Below, in pieces: positions 51,281 to 63,028 of a DNA stretch of 64,000 bases. Origin of the DNA: Salvator merianae (lineage: Eukaryota > Chordata > Lepidosauria > Squamata > Teiidae); contig QVOM02000103.1 in assembly GCA_003586115.2 (NCBI GenBank), positions 4,875,837-4,939,836 on the forward strand, written 5' to 3'. Position numbers and translations under genes: made by a program. The first letter of the stretch is position 1, and each line of letters opens with the position of its first letter. The notes below the pieces were generated by a model. It had not been told where the DNA came from, ran no database searches, and saw only the letters and a list, made by a program, of their open reading frames with translations.

Positions 51281-51506
51281 AAATTTTGAGTTGAAGAATA
51301 TCTGCTGCCTGTATAGTTGAAATTAAAATATAACATATAATTATAAATTATATAATTTTATAATTTTAAAACCCTAGGACATTAAAAATAATTTTACTCT
51401 GCAACTGAATGCTTGCAGGAAAGCTGAACTCAAAATTTCCATTACCACTACCTCCGCTACCATTGCAAATGCCTGCCTCTGGATTCCATGAAGTTTCATT
51501 GTGTAC

Positions 51507-51814
51507 TAGAGATGTACTAAACAGGTTCAGACTTGTTCACATTGAACAGGGGTGTTTGAAAATTAAGAGTTTGAGTCAAATACCCTTCCTGTTCAAAAAC
51601 AGAGTTCAAATTCAAACTGAACAAAAGGGTGTTCTGGTAAACCTAGCAAACATACCCTGGTTGATCAAGATTCAGAGGTTTTCAAATATATTTGGTGTTC
51701 AAAGTGAACCAAACACCCTGCTCTTTGAAGAAAAAAGATTGAATTCAAAACAAACCAACTTCATTTGGTTTGATTTGAGCCAAAAACACAAAATAAGTTC
51801 TTGCACATATCTAC
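51507..51814. mobile_element. hAT MITE with 8 bp target duplication (TTGTGTAC/CTGTGTAC)
   Basis: Left end TAGAGATGTACTAAACAGG; reverse-complemented right end TAGATATGTGCAAGAACTT. The flanks TTGTGTAC (51,499-51,506) and CTGTGTAC (51,815-51,822) differ at one base. The interior is rich in GTTCAAA and TTTGAAC words. The 162-codon plus-strand frame across it (51,409-51,897) extends past both ends and has no domain. Confidence 0.78.
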
Positions 51815-52341
51815 TGTGTACAAAGAAGGGAACAAGAGTAAGGTTTTTCAGGCTAGTCACAGATAAGCACCAAAGATATGGATACATTGCCCTGTGAAGA
51901 CTCAACACAGTTAGGGCTCTAAAATCTCTAATGAGCAACTTGAATTGAGTCTGGAAGCAAAGCCAGTTAATGCAGCCAGCTTTGCCACTACATGGATCAC
52001 TTTATAAGGGAAGCAACATTACTGTAATTGATTTTGAATGTTGGCTAAATTATGTCCAAGATTAAAAGCACTTTTCTAGTGTTATAATTAGGCACTAAAC
52101 ACATAAGTGAATGTAAAGTGATGATCACACTAACTCAACTCCATCACCAATCATGATTTTAATTGCCTCCTCATCCATGCAAAGTGTCTATCTGAAAAGG
52201 AATTTTTCTATCCATATGTTTTACAGCATTGGAAAATCAGCTTTACAATAGCAAGGGATCATCTATGGAAACAAAAAAGTCCCTGCTGCAGAAGTTTGGA
52301 AGACAATGAGAACAATGATAGCAGGTGGAGCTAGTATCACT

Positions 52342-52783
52342 GGGAGTTTTTGCACTTTCTACCTTAGAATGGGATAAGGTAGAATGGACTCCATCTGCAA
52401 CGTGGGGTCCTAGGTCTGCAACTGAAACCTGCTACCAGCATTTATGGTGTGAATGCTGGTAGCCATGTCTGATCCTGGCCATGGCAGCAGCCAGGAAGTG
52501 TCCAGCCACTGCCATGGCTATCAACAGGGCCACACAGTGTGCAAGTGCACACAGGCACAATCAGTCCATCGCACTGTCCCAGTCTCCACAATGCCAGGTA
52601 AGAGCAGATGCACCTTAGCAGCAGGTGACTATCACCTTCCAATAAAGTTGTGGAGCACTGATTAGTGCTCCACAGCTAGCCATGTTCGGTAGCAGCTGTA
52701 GCCTGCTTTTGGTCACTCAGGCCTCTGCAAAGTGCAGTCGCACTTACTTAGTAAGCTTGCTAGCAGCAAGTGTGAAAAGGCCC
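52342..52783 (-). mobile_element. GGGCC-TIR element, subfamily C (copy C7)
   Basis: Left end GGGAGTTTTTGCACTTTC, right end CAAGTGTGAAAAGGCCC. The interior AGCACTGATTAGTGCTCCAC and CAGCATTTATGGTGTGAATG are subfamily C phrases in reverse. Flanks do not show a matching triplet. Confidence 0.66.
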
Positions 52784-53961
52784 CTTGTCTCTGCTCCTAC
52801 TCTCAGTTCATATTATTTAAGCATGAAAAGGACTGGAGTTTCTGCATGTACAAAGGGGACCCGAATTAGGCTGACAAGCTGAGCAGCATTTATTCATGTA
52901 TACATGGGAGTCACCAATACTATGATGATGTATTAGCAAAATAAATCAATATTGTGAATAGCAGTGTGTGCTTCCATGCTGAGATTAATTATGTTTACTA
53001 ATAACACTTTTTTTAGAAGCCTTGTTTAAACCCTGCTGAAATTATTTAGCTCATATTTCTGCAACAGATAGTTGTTACTTTTTAAATACTGCTTTACATA
53101 TTAACATATCTTTAGGCACACCCACTTCTGTGGTCTCTGGAAAGTGTTTATAGAATAACTGGCACACCATAACTGACAATATAAGAGATATGCTATATAC
53201 ATCAGAGGAGCAAACACGACTTCAGGATATTGGCCAGAAGTAGCAATGCCAGCTGGTGAAGGATTCCCCATGTGGAATAGAGCTGCCAAGGTGGTTCATA
53301 TACTGAAAAAGGTGTGAGACAGGATTCAAAGCCAGAACACTTGCAATATTTGCTGGAATGAAATTAGCAGCTGAGTATGAATTTAAGTGACCCTCAAGGC
53401 AAACCCTTCATTAGTAGCCAAAGCAATTATTTTGTTTGCCAGTATGGCTGGAAAAGCATATACACTGTACAGATATCTTTAAAGATAAGGATTATACTAA
53501 ACATATAATCAAAGCTAGCCACACCAACGTTTCTATTAGGAAAATATAATGTAACGTGTGACAATTGGGTTGGAAAAATAATGCTGCAGATGGAGACATA
53601 GGAAGGAAATAAAGGCTGAGAGTACATCAAGGGGAAAACTGATTAGTTCTAATAATATTCAAATTGCACAGCTTCTGGTCCAGTTCTTCTATGGCAGAGC
53701 TATTTTTTCTGCCATATTCAATAGGGTTCCCACTGTTTAACCTGGGAAATGAGCCCAATCACTCATCAAGAGACTGGCTGCTACTAAAAGAGGGACATTG
53801 TGCATATTTACTCCAAAAAGCAATGTTCTCACCATCTTTAGTGGATCTCAGTCACAAGCATACATGTGTGCACACATGCATAGAATTTCAGTATATCCAG
53901 AAGTTGGTAGCAAGAGAATTCGTAGGCTAAGCCTACTTCATCAGATGCATGAATTTCAGTT
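52784..53961. other. No gene recognised
   Basis: AT-rich, no conserved frame or identified repeat. Confidence 0.45.
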
Positions 53962-54072
53962 TTATTCATTCATTCATTCATTTATTGCATTTTTATCCCT
54001 CCCTATACCCAAAGGTCTCAGGGCGGGTTACAACATTAAAAACCAATATAAAATGAACATACTAAAACAATA
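53962..54072 (-). repeat. LINE-type 3' tail with ATTC tract, minus strand
   Basis: CATTCATTCATTCATTTATT leads into TTTTTATCCCTCCCTATACC and CCAAAGGTCTCAGGGCGGG, the antisense of a LINE 3' end; related to 3577-3665. Confidence 0.68.
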
Positions 54073-54465
54073 ATAGTGTCTGAAAATGGGGAGGAAAAGC
54101 TGAGGTTTAACTGAGGTATAACTGATCTATTTATTAAATTTGAACTTGTAACATCCAGCATGGCAATTTTTGTTTTGAAGGATGGATGATAAGCAAAATA
54201 AGCATGGAGGACAAGCATCTTATGTATGCAGTAAAGAAGACTGTGAAGCAGGTTGTGATGTCTTTGGTATCACAGTCTGGAAGATTTTAGAATCTCTGCA
54301 AGAGCACTGCATCTTCCCACATGATTCTTCCCATGACTTTTCTGTTTTTTCCCCATTTTTTTTTTTTTTTTTTTGAGGTTTCTCTATTTTGTGTTTGTAT
54401 CAGGAAGAAGAGAATAACCTCTGAATCATCACATCTACAAACTGCTTTTTCTCTAGCAAGACTTA

Positions 54466-54970
54466 GGGCCTGTTTGCACTTGAAGCTTGTGAGCATCATT
54501 AGTCAAGTGCCTCTTCACTTTGTGAAGGCACGCACAGTTGGGAGCAGACTACAGCTGTTCCCAATCACTCCTAGCTATGGAGCACTAAATTGTGCTCCAT
54601 AGCTGTACCGGAAGCAGCTAGACTGCCCCCAGTGAAGTATGTTTTCACCTGCTTCCAGGTGCGAATGCAGTGTGGCACTGCTGCACCTGTGTGATCATAT
54701 GACTGTGCCTGCACAATTGGGTGGCATGGTGCCACTGTGCCTGTGTGAGCCACAACATTGCTGGTTACTATGACAGCAGCTGGATGCTTTCTGGCCACTG
54801 TCATGATAAGGAATGCAAGAAGACACCAGTATTCACACCGCAAATACTGGTATCCTGCTGGAGTTCTATTCTAAGACCCTGCAGTGTGGATGGTGTCCAT
54901 GCTGCAAAGCCTATTCCACTGTAGAATGTTTGCTGGTGAACATTCCATAGTGGAAAGTGCAAACAGGCCC
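54466..54970 (+). mobile_element. GGGCC-TIR element, subfamily C (copy C6)
   Basis: Begins GGGCCTGTTTGCACTTGAAG and ends AAGTGCAAACAGGCCC, flanked by TTA on the left and TTT on the right. The TIR match is 16 of 16 bases. Interior matches C1 (GTGCTCCATAGCTGTACC, CTTCCAGGTGCGAATGC). Confidence 0.82.
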
Positions 54971-55333
54971 TTTGATTGCTCTTCTTGTTGTTGAGGTAAT
55001 ATTTTATTTTCTTTACTACTTTCAGTTAAAAAAAAAAAAATGCATCTTTTAAAATGAACAACTACTTGATTTACAGGGTGTGATCAGACATTCTTAAAGA
55101 TGTACCCTTCAGATGAATTTAGGTCTGTAATGACAGACACTTTCCTCCTGCATTCACCTTACCTTATCTTGAAGTCTCAGAAAAGCCGCCTCTTCAACAT
55201 CCATAATTGCATAGCTCTGAAGGAAACTACATAAGCAAAGAGGCAGGGTTTTGTCACCAAGTGGTCAATCAGTGGATAACTCCTGTAGTCAAGGTAAGTG
55301 TTGCTTGACTCAGATGTGAATGTAGGTTACATT

Positions 55334-55964
55334 GGGTCTTTTCGCATTGAGCTCAGTAGACCGTTCCCAGTAGTTGGCTTTGAACCGGAGAGGTTGGGGA
55401 ATGCTCGGAGCCATTCGCACTCCCGGCCAGAGGAACGGACCAGAAGCCGACAAGCACCGGGAACAGTGCGAATGGCATCGCTAGTTCACTCCCGCACGCC
55501 ACACCCACTTCGCACCCGCTTCGCACCTTCGTACCCACTTCGTAACCAGGGGCTCATTACGAAGCCGGCTTCGTAATGGCAGCTCGGCTGCCAAGCCCAA
55601 AGGGCTATCCCGGGTACGAAGCATCGTACCAGGGTATGAAACCTGCGCACCCCAGGTATGAAGGCATCACACCTGGATGTGTACCCTTTGCACCCGGATG
55701 TGAAAAGTTCGCACCCCGCATGCACAGCCGCGCCAGCCACGCCCGACGCCATTGCAAACAGTGCAAATGCACCGTGCCTGATCTTCGCTCCATCGCACAG
55801 GTTGGGATGAAGACAATCTTTTACTTGTCTCGCCTTATCCAGCTTCAGGTTCGAATCGGGTACAAAGTGGTTCGGATCAGGTGAGGCTCATGCCCGCGGC
55901 GGTGCGAACGCTCTGTTCTAGCAAGCGGACAAGAACGTTCCACCACTACAGTGTGAACAGGCCC
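55334..55964 (+). mobile_element. GGGCC-TIR element, subfamily B, CpG-rich (copy B1)
   Basis: Begins GGGTCTTTTCGCATTGAGC and ends AGTGTGAACAGGCCC, flanked by ATT and ATC. The interior is dense in CpG and in TACGAAG/CTTCGTA words (CACTTCGTAACC, GGGTACGAAGCATCGTACC). It matches the copy at 63,178-63,809 in the opposite orientation. The 102-codon frame at 55,576-55,884 is also present, in altered form, in the other copy but shows no domain. Confidence 0.82.
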
Positions 55965-57559
55965 ATCGTGGCAAAATAAGGTAGGTGCTCAGCCATATAT
56001 TAAGATAACTGTTTGGAAGGCATTTGTTGTGCTTTTGAGTATGGGACAATTTTTCTTAAAGCAATGACTGAAAAAGCCCTTCTGATCACTCTCATTGTAC
56101 TGCACCTTTCCAAACACATGTATGTGCATATGGAGCCATGCACTCCCTTCTGTCTATAGGTGGTTTCCACTTATTGATAACACAACCAAAACTCTTAATG
56201 CATGGTTTTATCCTGTCATGTTCAACAGCATTGTGACTCAAGAACCAGGGGTGTGCACTATTTTGTAGAGAGTATGTAAATAGGACAATTATGACCTTTT
56301 TGTCAAGAGCAAAAAAAAAAAAAGAATACTGAATATGGCATTGTTCCTTTTGTACAACTTCCCTGGTTTTGATGGTAGCCGGTATTACAGTGGGGCAGAG
56401 GCATATTTTAATGTGTACTTATAAAAGATTAGGAAAGGGTCTGAGTAGTTTTGATGGAAGAGGGGAGTTAATGTTGATGGCACAAGGAGGGAACTGACAC
56501 TTAATGCTCCAGTTTTCGGCTCAAATTAATTCTAACAGAAATGTTATTCACTCCAATAAGTCTTCTTTTCACATAGGATCCTCAATGAAAACTGAAGGGA
56601 AAGGGACCCACAGTAAAATAAACACAGATAAAACATGGTTCATCATCATTTCGCACCACTGCTCTTTGAAGACAAACAGAAAATCTTTGGTTCTATACTT
56701 GTCTCCTTGCCTGCACAGATTAAAAGCACAGTTCGTCTTTTCTTTCCATTTATGTTTATCAATTTTATTTTTCCAGATTTACTTTGTCCAATCTGATTTA
56801 TATTCTCACTGTGTTTGGGGGATTCTGTTTAGCGTTTGAAATATAGCCCATGTGTCCAGCCCATGCTCCCGTCTTCATTTATAGTGTGAAACTTTTTTTT
56901 CCAGTTCTCAATATTTTGCTATTTATTTTAGTTTGGGGTGGGGAATTTAGGGCCATGTTTTTGAAAATGAGATCACACTTCTAGACTTTTCCCTAAACTC
57001 TCCCTACCACTCCTCATAAGTGTTGAATTGTCCAGTGACGTGAAAAAAGACTTTTGTTCTAGATAGACTTTGGTCTGATCCACGAAGGATCCTCTTAATT
57101 TCTCAGTATTTTCTACCTTAATTTGATTTTCTTTCACAGAGCCTTCCTTTGCATTTATATCATAATAGGATTGATCTGAGAGTGATTTTCCTTCTGCTTT
57201 GGGGTGTCAAGAAAACCATGTCCTTTTTTAATTGGAATGCTACAATACAATGTGCACAAAAAGAAAGCAGGAAGTTTCTGAGCATGAAAGAGGCAAAACA
57301 AAAATTATTTGCAAGCCGACATCCAACATCTTTCGAAACCCAGGGATAAATCAGTTTGTCAGTGTCTATTTCTCACATGTTTCTCATTTTCCAGTCAAAA
57401 GTTTGAATCACTTTGTCATTTTTTTTAATTAACTCACATATGCATAATTATACATATTTTGCCATGTATGTTTTGCAAGTAACTTTATATTTTTGTTTGT
57501 ATATTAACTTTTGTTGTGCATATTATTTTCTAAGAACATGCTAGCATCGTGTCTTTGTG
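55965..57559. other. No gene recognised
   Basis: AT-rich; poly-A runs near 56,312. A CAGGGGTGTGCAC word at 56,247 resembles a hAT end but has no partner. No conserved frame. Confidence 0.45.
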
Positions 57560-58760
57560 ACACTGTGTACGGAGCATGAGGCTGCAGGGATCACATGTCC
57601 CTGCTTCTCAGGCACTTTGGGTGCATTGGATGAGCAGAGCATCCAACAGACCCACCCTGATCCAGCTGACATGGCACAAAGTGCTTTTCAGAACACTCGA
57701 ATGGCAGCACAGTGGGAAGAGCTCTGAAAGCTCTTTCTAACACTTGAATTTAATGGCCCTACCACTGTCATGCTGCCACCACTTGAGCTGCATGCACATG
57801 TCACTGAACACAGGAAATGGTCCTTGGGGCCATTTCCTGTGTTTGTTGACAGCCACCAAACTTCACCACTGCAGCCAGAGGCAGCATGTGAACAATATAT
57901 CACTGTAAGTCCAAGTACCTCTTAATATACAGTGTTTATCTTCATACAAAATATGGCTCCTCTTAATATGCAGGGGGAACAGTGCTATGGTAGTAGTCCT
58001 GCCACAGGACTCCTGCACTTCCTTATGCATTTCCTTAAGAAGATTTCGGTTTGCAAACTGTAGCACAAGATGAAGATAATAGGCTTGTGCCAAACTGAAG
58101 TTCACAGAAATGAACTATGTAGAGACACTTGGGATTGTTAGGTGCTTTATCCAACAAACCCAGCCTGTCTACAGTACCTACAATAGGTATGGGTTGGGTG
58201 CAGGTGAATGCCATGAAAATTGTGCAGGAAACTCTCCTGCAATGCACAAGTGTGGTCAAATGGGGCAAACATGGAAATAATGGCAAATGGCACAGAGATG
58301 GCACAACTTCCATGGAGTTCACCTGCTCCCAACTCATACCTAAGTGCTGTAGAGTGGCCAAGCTTGTATGTGCAGTGCTGCTCTTAATTCAGATTTAGTG
58401 ATCTGATCCAAGAAAGGCCAGACAGGTGGTATCTGGTGTCAAGGGCCATCCATAGTTGCAGGCTGAGGTTATTTTAGTTAGCGTCCAGAAGCAGGTAAGG
58501 CTGTTTTCACCTGCACTGGGCTTCTCAGTCGCAGTATATCACACCAGCTGCTCATATGCTGTCCACATAAAAGTGACTGATTCAGTGTACTGGCCTGGAA
58601 TGCTGCATGCACTAGTTAAAAGTGGTCTACACTTGAAGCAAGCTACAGGGTCATTTTCATGCCATAGCTCAGTCTGCATTCAGTGAAGATGCAGATGCAG
58701 GCATCCCAGTAGATGGGTATGCAATGTGGATGAGGTGTTTCAGGGTCCCACAGCCTAACA
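57560..58760. other. Moderately GC-rich stretch of unresolved origin
   Basis: Base composition is higher in G+C than the neighbours, and 80-110 codon frames overlap on both strands (for example 58,035-58,361 minus and 58,129-58,398 plus). I could not match any to a protein family. A decayed transposon interior is the most likely explanation, but no ends were found. Confidence 0.35.
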
Positions 58761-58962
58761 GTCTTAGGAATATCTACATGGTCTGTTTTTGCCAAACTCC
58801 AGTTTGGCATAAGTCTATAAGGTATGTATAAATTTGAAGGATACCTGTGACAATATTTTCATAACTGATTTGGGAATGGATTTGTAAGTGTATGTTTGTA
58901 ATGTTTCAGAGCCCCTGACTGTACACCAAAAATTGGAAGAACCTCCTCCCCCCAGACATTTT

Positions 58963-59030
58963 GGGCCTGTTCACACTTGTAACTAGCAAGCATCCTTGCC
59001 CATTCTAGCGTGGAAAGTGTGAACAGGCCC
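58963..59030. mobile_element. Minimal 68 bp GGGCC-TIR element
   Basis: Consists of little more than two ends: GGGCCTGTTCACACTTGTA on the left and AAAGTGTGAACAGGCCC on the right, flanked by TTT and TTA. The interior CATTCTAGCGTGGAA is a remnant of subfamily A. Confidence 0.82.
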
Positions 59031-60799
59031 TTACTTCCTCTGTCTGCTTGAAAACAGGCAGATTCAGACAAGTCCAGGCTTATAGAAGAAGGCTCGTTGA
59101 TGACAAGGGCAGGTATGAAGAGCCAGGCAAAAATTGCTGCAGATGAAACCTTTGTTCACTATAAATGACAGTGTTACTCTCCATTCTCCGCTTTACAAAT
59201 CCATCTCTCCCCTAAACCTGCCTGCACTTTGGAGGCAAGTGATTCAAAGGTATGGGTTTATTTGTTCATTGGTACCAATTTTTTTCAGGACACGTTTTAG
59301 ACTGCATTACATGAGCAACTTTCAGCAAGAAAGGACTCAGCTTCTCTGCTGTAGACGAATCATTTTATCAAAAATAAATATGAAAATTGATATAAACATC
59401 ACTTTTTACCATCATGTTTCATATCCTCCTGTTTCATTGTAGCTCTTCTACTGTGACCTTGGGGCATTTCAATTAGTTTAAAGAAGAACATCACACCCAT
59501 AAATTCTGCCCATTGACCTGATAGCAGCCTGGTAGTGGGTAGGCAACTGTAGGGCATAGCAATATTGACAGCATTTGTTCTGTAACTAGTCTAGTAGAAC
59601 CCAGAAACAGGGATACTCAGTGGTTATACATAGTTATAAAAATAATCATTTTTCTTTAGATGGCTAGCAAGAGCCAGAGAAAGCCCCAATTCCCCAAACA
59701 TGTGTTGCCACATGACCATCACACCACAAACTGTTGTCAGAACGACAACCCCATGCCCCATTTAGAATTATCTAACCAAAGAGACAATATTCTGCCTATG
59801 TAACATAACAATCTTCAACTGCACCTCACTCTGAGGCTCTGACAAGCCTAGGAGAGAAGGTGCAGGAGCAGGTGAGCTAAGATAAGAACTCATCTTATTC
59901 CAAAAGAAATTTGTAAGGTATTCCACCTAGAAAAGTCTAGCCCTCGTAGAGAGGGGCAATACGGTTTCCATTTTTTAAAAAAAACATTCAGAATGGGGTT
60001 TTTTGCACATCTCTACCTAGTAGTGCCACTATCATATTTATATCAGTCTAATAATATTGCTGAACCCGACTAAGCAGACTCCGCCTGTGTGTTTACAGTG
60101 AGAGATTAAAAAGGCTTGACCTTAACTAGAAGACAAGCTTTGAAAATTAAGTTTCAATTGTATTTCCATTCATTTTTTTAAAAAAAGTTATAAGAATCCA
60201 CTCTTTAAAAACTCTCACAGATGATTCAGCATTTTGAATACTACTAATATTATGAGGGGCACATACTGTATTTGGAAAAAAAAAAAGTCCATCTTTTTTT
60301 TCTCGCAGGGTTTGTCCTAGAAAATATTTCTTTTTTGAAATCCAAACTTTACAAGAAAGGAAAAAGTGCAGCAGAGAAACTGAACTCAAAGACTGAATGT
60401 ATACGTGACTAAACTCAAAACCACATAAAAAAGTACAACAGCTTGCTTCCAACAAAAGTCAAATTCTGTTTGGTTTTCCAATGCCATACAGGAAATCTGT
60501 GGAGTAAATAAAAATAGAAACTGGATCTCCTCTATGTCCCCTCCACATTCTACCACTAGTCCTTTTCAGTTACTCATTTACAAAGCCTCAATAGTTTCAG
60601 GTTGGCCAAGTTCACATAAATTATAGTCTAAATTTTATAGTGAATCATTTTGGATGTTCAACTTGTTATTACACAGATTTCTAAGTCATCAAAATATGCA
60701 AAACAAAACACTTTTTGATTGTGCCCTAGATACTTTGAAGGCAAGCAGTTTCATATTAATTTCAAATACAATGTGCAACATTGACTTTAAAAACATTAT
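59031..60799. other. No gene recognised
   Basis: AT-rich with poly-A/T runs. TTTTTTGCACATCTCTA near 60,001 looks like a hAT end, but its partner is not convincing. No conserved frame. Confidence 0.45.
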
Positions 60800-61290
60800 G
60801 GCCCTATTTGCACTTACCCTTTGGCATGTCCCATGCTGTCTGCCAGATTGTCACAGCTATGCCCAAATGTGGCTGCAGTTGCCCCGGAATTGTCTGAGCC
60901 TTGCTCAGAACATTATAGCTGCAGGCAGCTTCAAAGCAGTCCACAGGTGTTCCCACAGGGGCAGGAACAGTGGTTTGGTAGTGCAAGGCGAGGGGCCTTC
61001 AGGTTTGGAACTTGAAGGTTTGAAGGTCTGAACCTCAAGTTTACCCCCACTCTCACACACTGGACACAATGTTCCCTCACCCAAGTGTGGTGAGGGGAGG
61101 GTGGGACTTTGATGTCAGGACGTCCCACCAGGAACAGACAGGGACATCTATTGTTCACAGTCCTAGATCAGTGTGGCAGGCATGGGTCTGTTCCAGCTCT
61201 CTAGGCGTGAATGGCCTGAGTCATTCCTGTGCTTCCCTGGCCTGAAACTGTCTGTGGAAACAATTCCAGACTGGTAAGTGCACACCAGCC
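60800..61290. mobile_element. GGGCC-TIR-related element (copy H)
   Basis: Left end GGCCCTATTTGCACTTACC; right end GGTAAGTGCACACCAGCC. These are inverted repeats of about 18 bases with several differences. The interior (GCAGGCAGCTTCAAAGCAGT, TGTTCCAGCTCTCTAGGCGTG) is not shared with other copies here. Adjacent triplets TAT and ATA. Confidence 0.55.
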
Positions 61291-62401
61291 ATATATACTT
61301 TCACACTGAGCCCACAACAACCGGAGGGGATTTCAAATGTCAATTACTCCTCCCCCTTTTTAAACAGATATTATGTACTAGAAGAATAGTCAACATAATA
61401 TCATCTGCCTGAAATGTGGTTTGGTGGTTTGGGACATAATCTGTTTCTTCTATTGGCTGGTTATATTCTGCTTCAGCTCTTTTTTATATGCATCATTTTA
61501 TCAAGGCTCCATCTGGATAGACATCTGGATAGAGGGCTGGGATTATCAGACACTCTGCCCTGCAAGCCTGGTCTCTCCATTGCAAATGGAAATGCATGAT
61601 GCAGGTGCAGAGCGAGTGAGCACAATGGAAACTGAACAAACACACCTGATCTCCATCCCTTGCTATTTTCTGTTTCCCTGGGACTGTGTAGCTGGGAGGG
61701 GATGGGACTATGATGTAATATGCCATTGTCAGTGTTATACAGACTAATGTGTAGAAGCAGCACAGATGAAGACATGTAGTGTTGAAATACTTGAAGCAAA
61801 TTGATATGGTTTTTATTTATTTATTTATTTTGCAGAACGAAAGGTCTTTTATTGCAATTTGGTTAGAAATGTGCTGAATTTTGTCAAAAATACCGCAAAG
61901 AAAGCATTGGTGATTAAGAGGTAGGATTACTGCTGCTGTCAAGTCTAATAAATGGAGATGCAAGCATCAGTCCATCCAATCTACTTGAAAGTAAGGATGC
62001 TTTGCCAGTGGGAAATTCCTATTCATAAGACAAACCTAGTGCACAGCAAGTGTACTAGAACAGTTTACTCCTAGAACAGTTCCCACAGTGGAAATTCTCA
62101 CAAAACTTTAGAAATCCCAGATTCACACTTTGGGCACAAGCTTGCTCTGGCCTCAAGGCATGCACGGGCCCTGATTGTTCTGATTTGCTAGGTGGAGAAC
62201 TGCTAATAACTTCATGGGCAGTTTGAACTCAGTCTAACATGCAGAAGGGGGCAACTGAGCAAAGTATCTTGATATGCTTGCTTTTAATGGCAAACACATT
62301 AAGAATAAAGTTGTCTTCTAGTTTTTCCTGAAATCTTGTCTGAATTGCACTTTAAATGGAATACAGTTTATGTTAACCATGGATTCAGGTGAAGAAACAA
62401 G
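61291..62401. other. No gene recognised
   Basis: Holds an ATTT-rich tract near 61,813-61,830. Frames of up to 108 codons on both strands show no motif. Confidence 0.45.
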
Positions 62402-62931
62402 GGGCCTGATTGCATTTACCATAGTAGAACATTATAACTAGCATGGTTCAGGCCGGTCAGGTTCAGGTAGGGAGAGGGGTCTTCACACCTGTCAGTGCTG
62501 GAACACTCCACTAGCCGACCACCGCTGGACGCAGTGCGAATGGGAGCACACTAGTTTGGTAGCTGTGTTTGAACCCAGCGGAGTTGAGTTCGAACCCAGA
62601 GGAGCTGTGTTTAAACTTGAGTCCAAAAAGACCACCAGGGTCAGGAGCCCAAGGCCCAAACCAGGGTGTCAACCATCAGACTGTGCCTGCACAGTCCCAC
62701 CGGGCCCCGCACTGCCACCATATTGAATCTGGAAATGGTGCGAACACAGCTTCCCTGATCCTCATCTGATTGTGCAGGTCAGGTTGGAGACTATAGTTTA
62801 GTTAACCACAGCTGGTTGGATTCAGGTAAGCATCAGGTGGGCTTTGGTAGATTTTGAGTTGTTTGCAAGTGCAAATCCTGCTTTCTAGTAAGTGTCCTGG
62901 AACTTACCACTTGCTAAGTGCGAACAGGCCC
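62402..62931 (+). mobile_element. GGGCC-TIR element, subfamily D (copy D2), TSD AAG
   Basis: Begins GGGCCTGATTGCATTTACC and ends AAGTGCGAACAGGCCC, with AAG on both sides (62,399-62,401 and 62,932-62,934). The interior shares subfamily D phrases with 4405-4916, such as TAGTAGAACATTATAACTAG and CATCAGGTGGGCTT. Confidence 0.82.
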
Positions 62932-63028
62932 AAGGAGACTTAAGAGAAAGAAGGAAGATACATCATTTCCTTAAATTTACAAGTCATGTTGTGCAGGGAG
63001 CCATCATTGCTTTTATTCTAGTCACAAG

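Noticed and set aside
51067..51336. Frames reading lysine/glutamate or proline/serine/phenylalanine repeats
   Set aside because: Translation of the GGAA microsatellite.
51409..51897. A 162-codon plus-strand frame
   Set aside because: It runs through a hAT MITE and both flanks; no domain, and its start and end are unrelated to any boundary.
56247..56300. CAGGGGTGTGCACTATTTTG resembling a hAT terminal
   Set aside because: No inverted partner or 8 bp duplication was found nearby.
59939..60025. Possible short hAT MITE ending TTGCACATCTCTA
   Set aside because: The putative left end does not pair well and the flanking octamers disagree.
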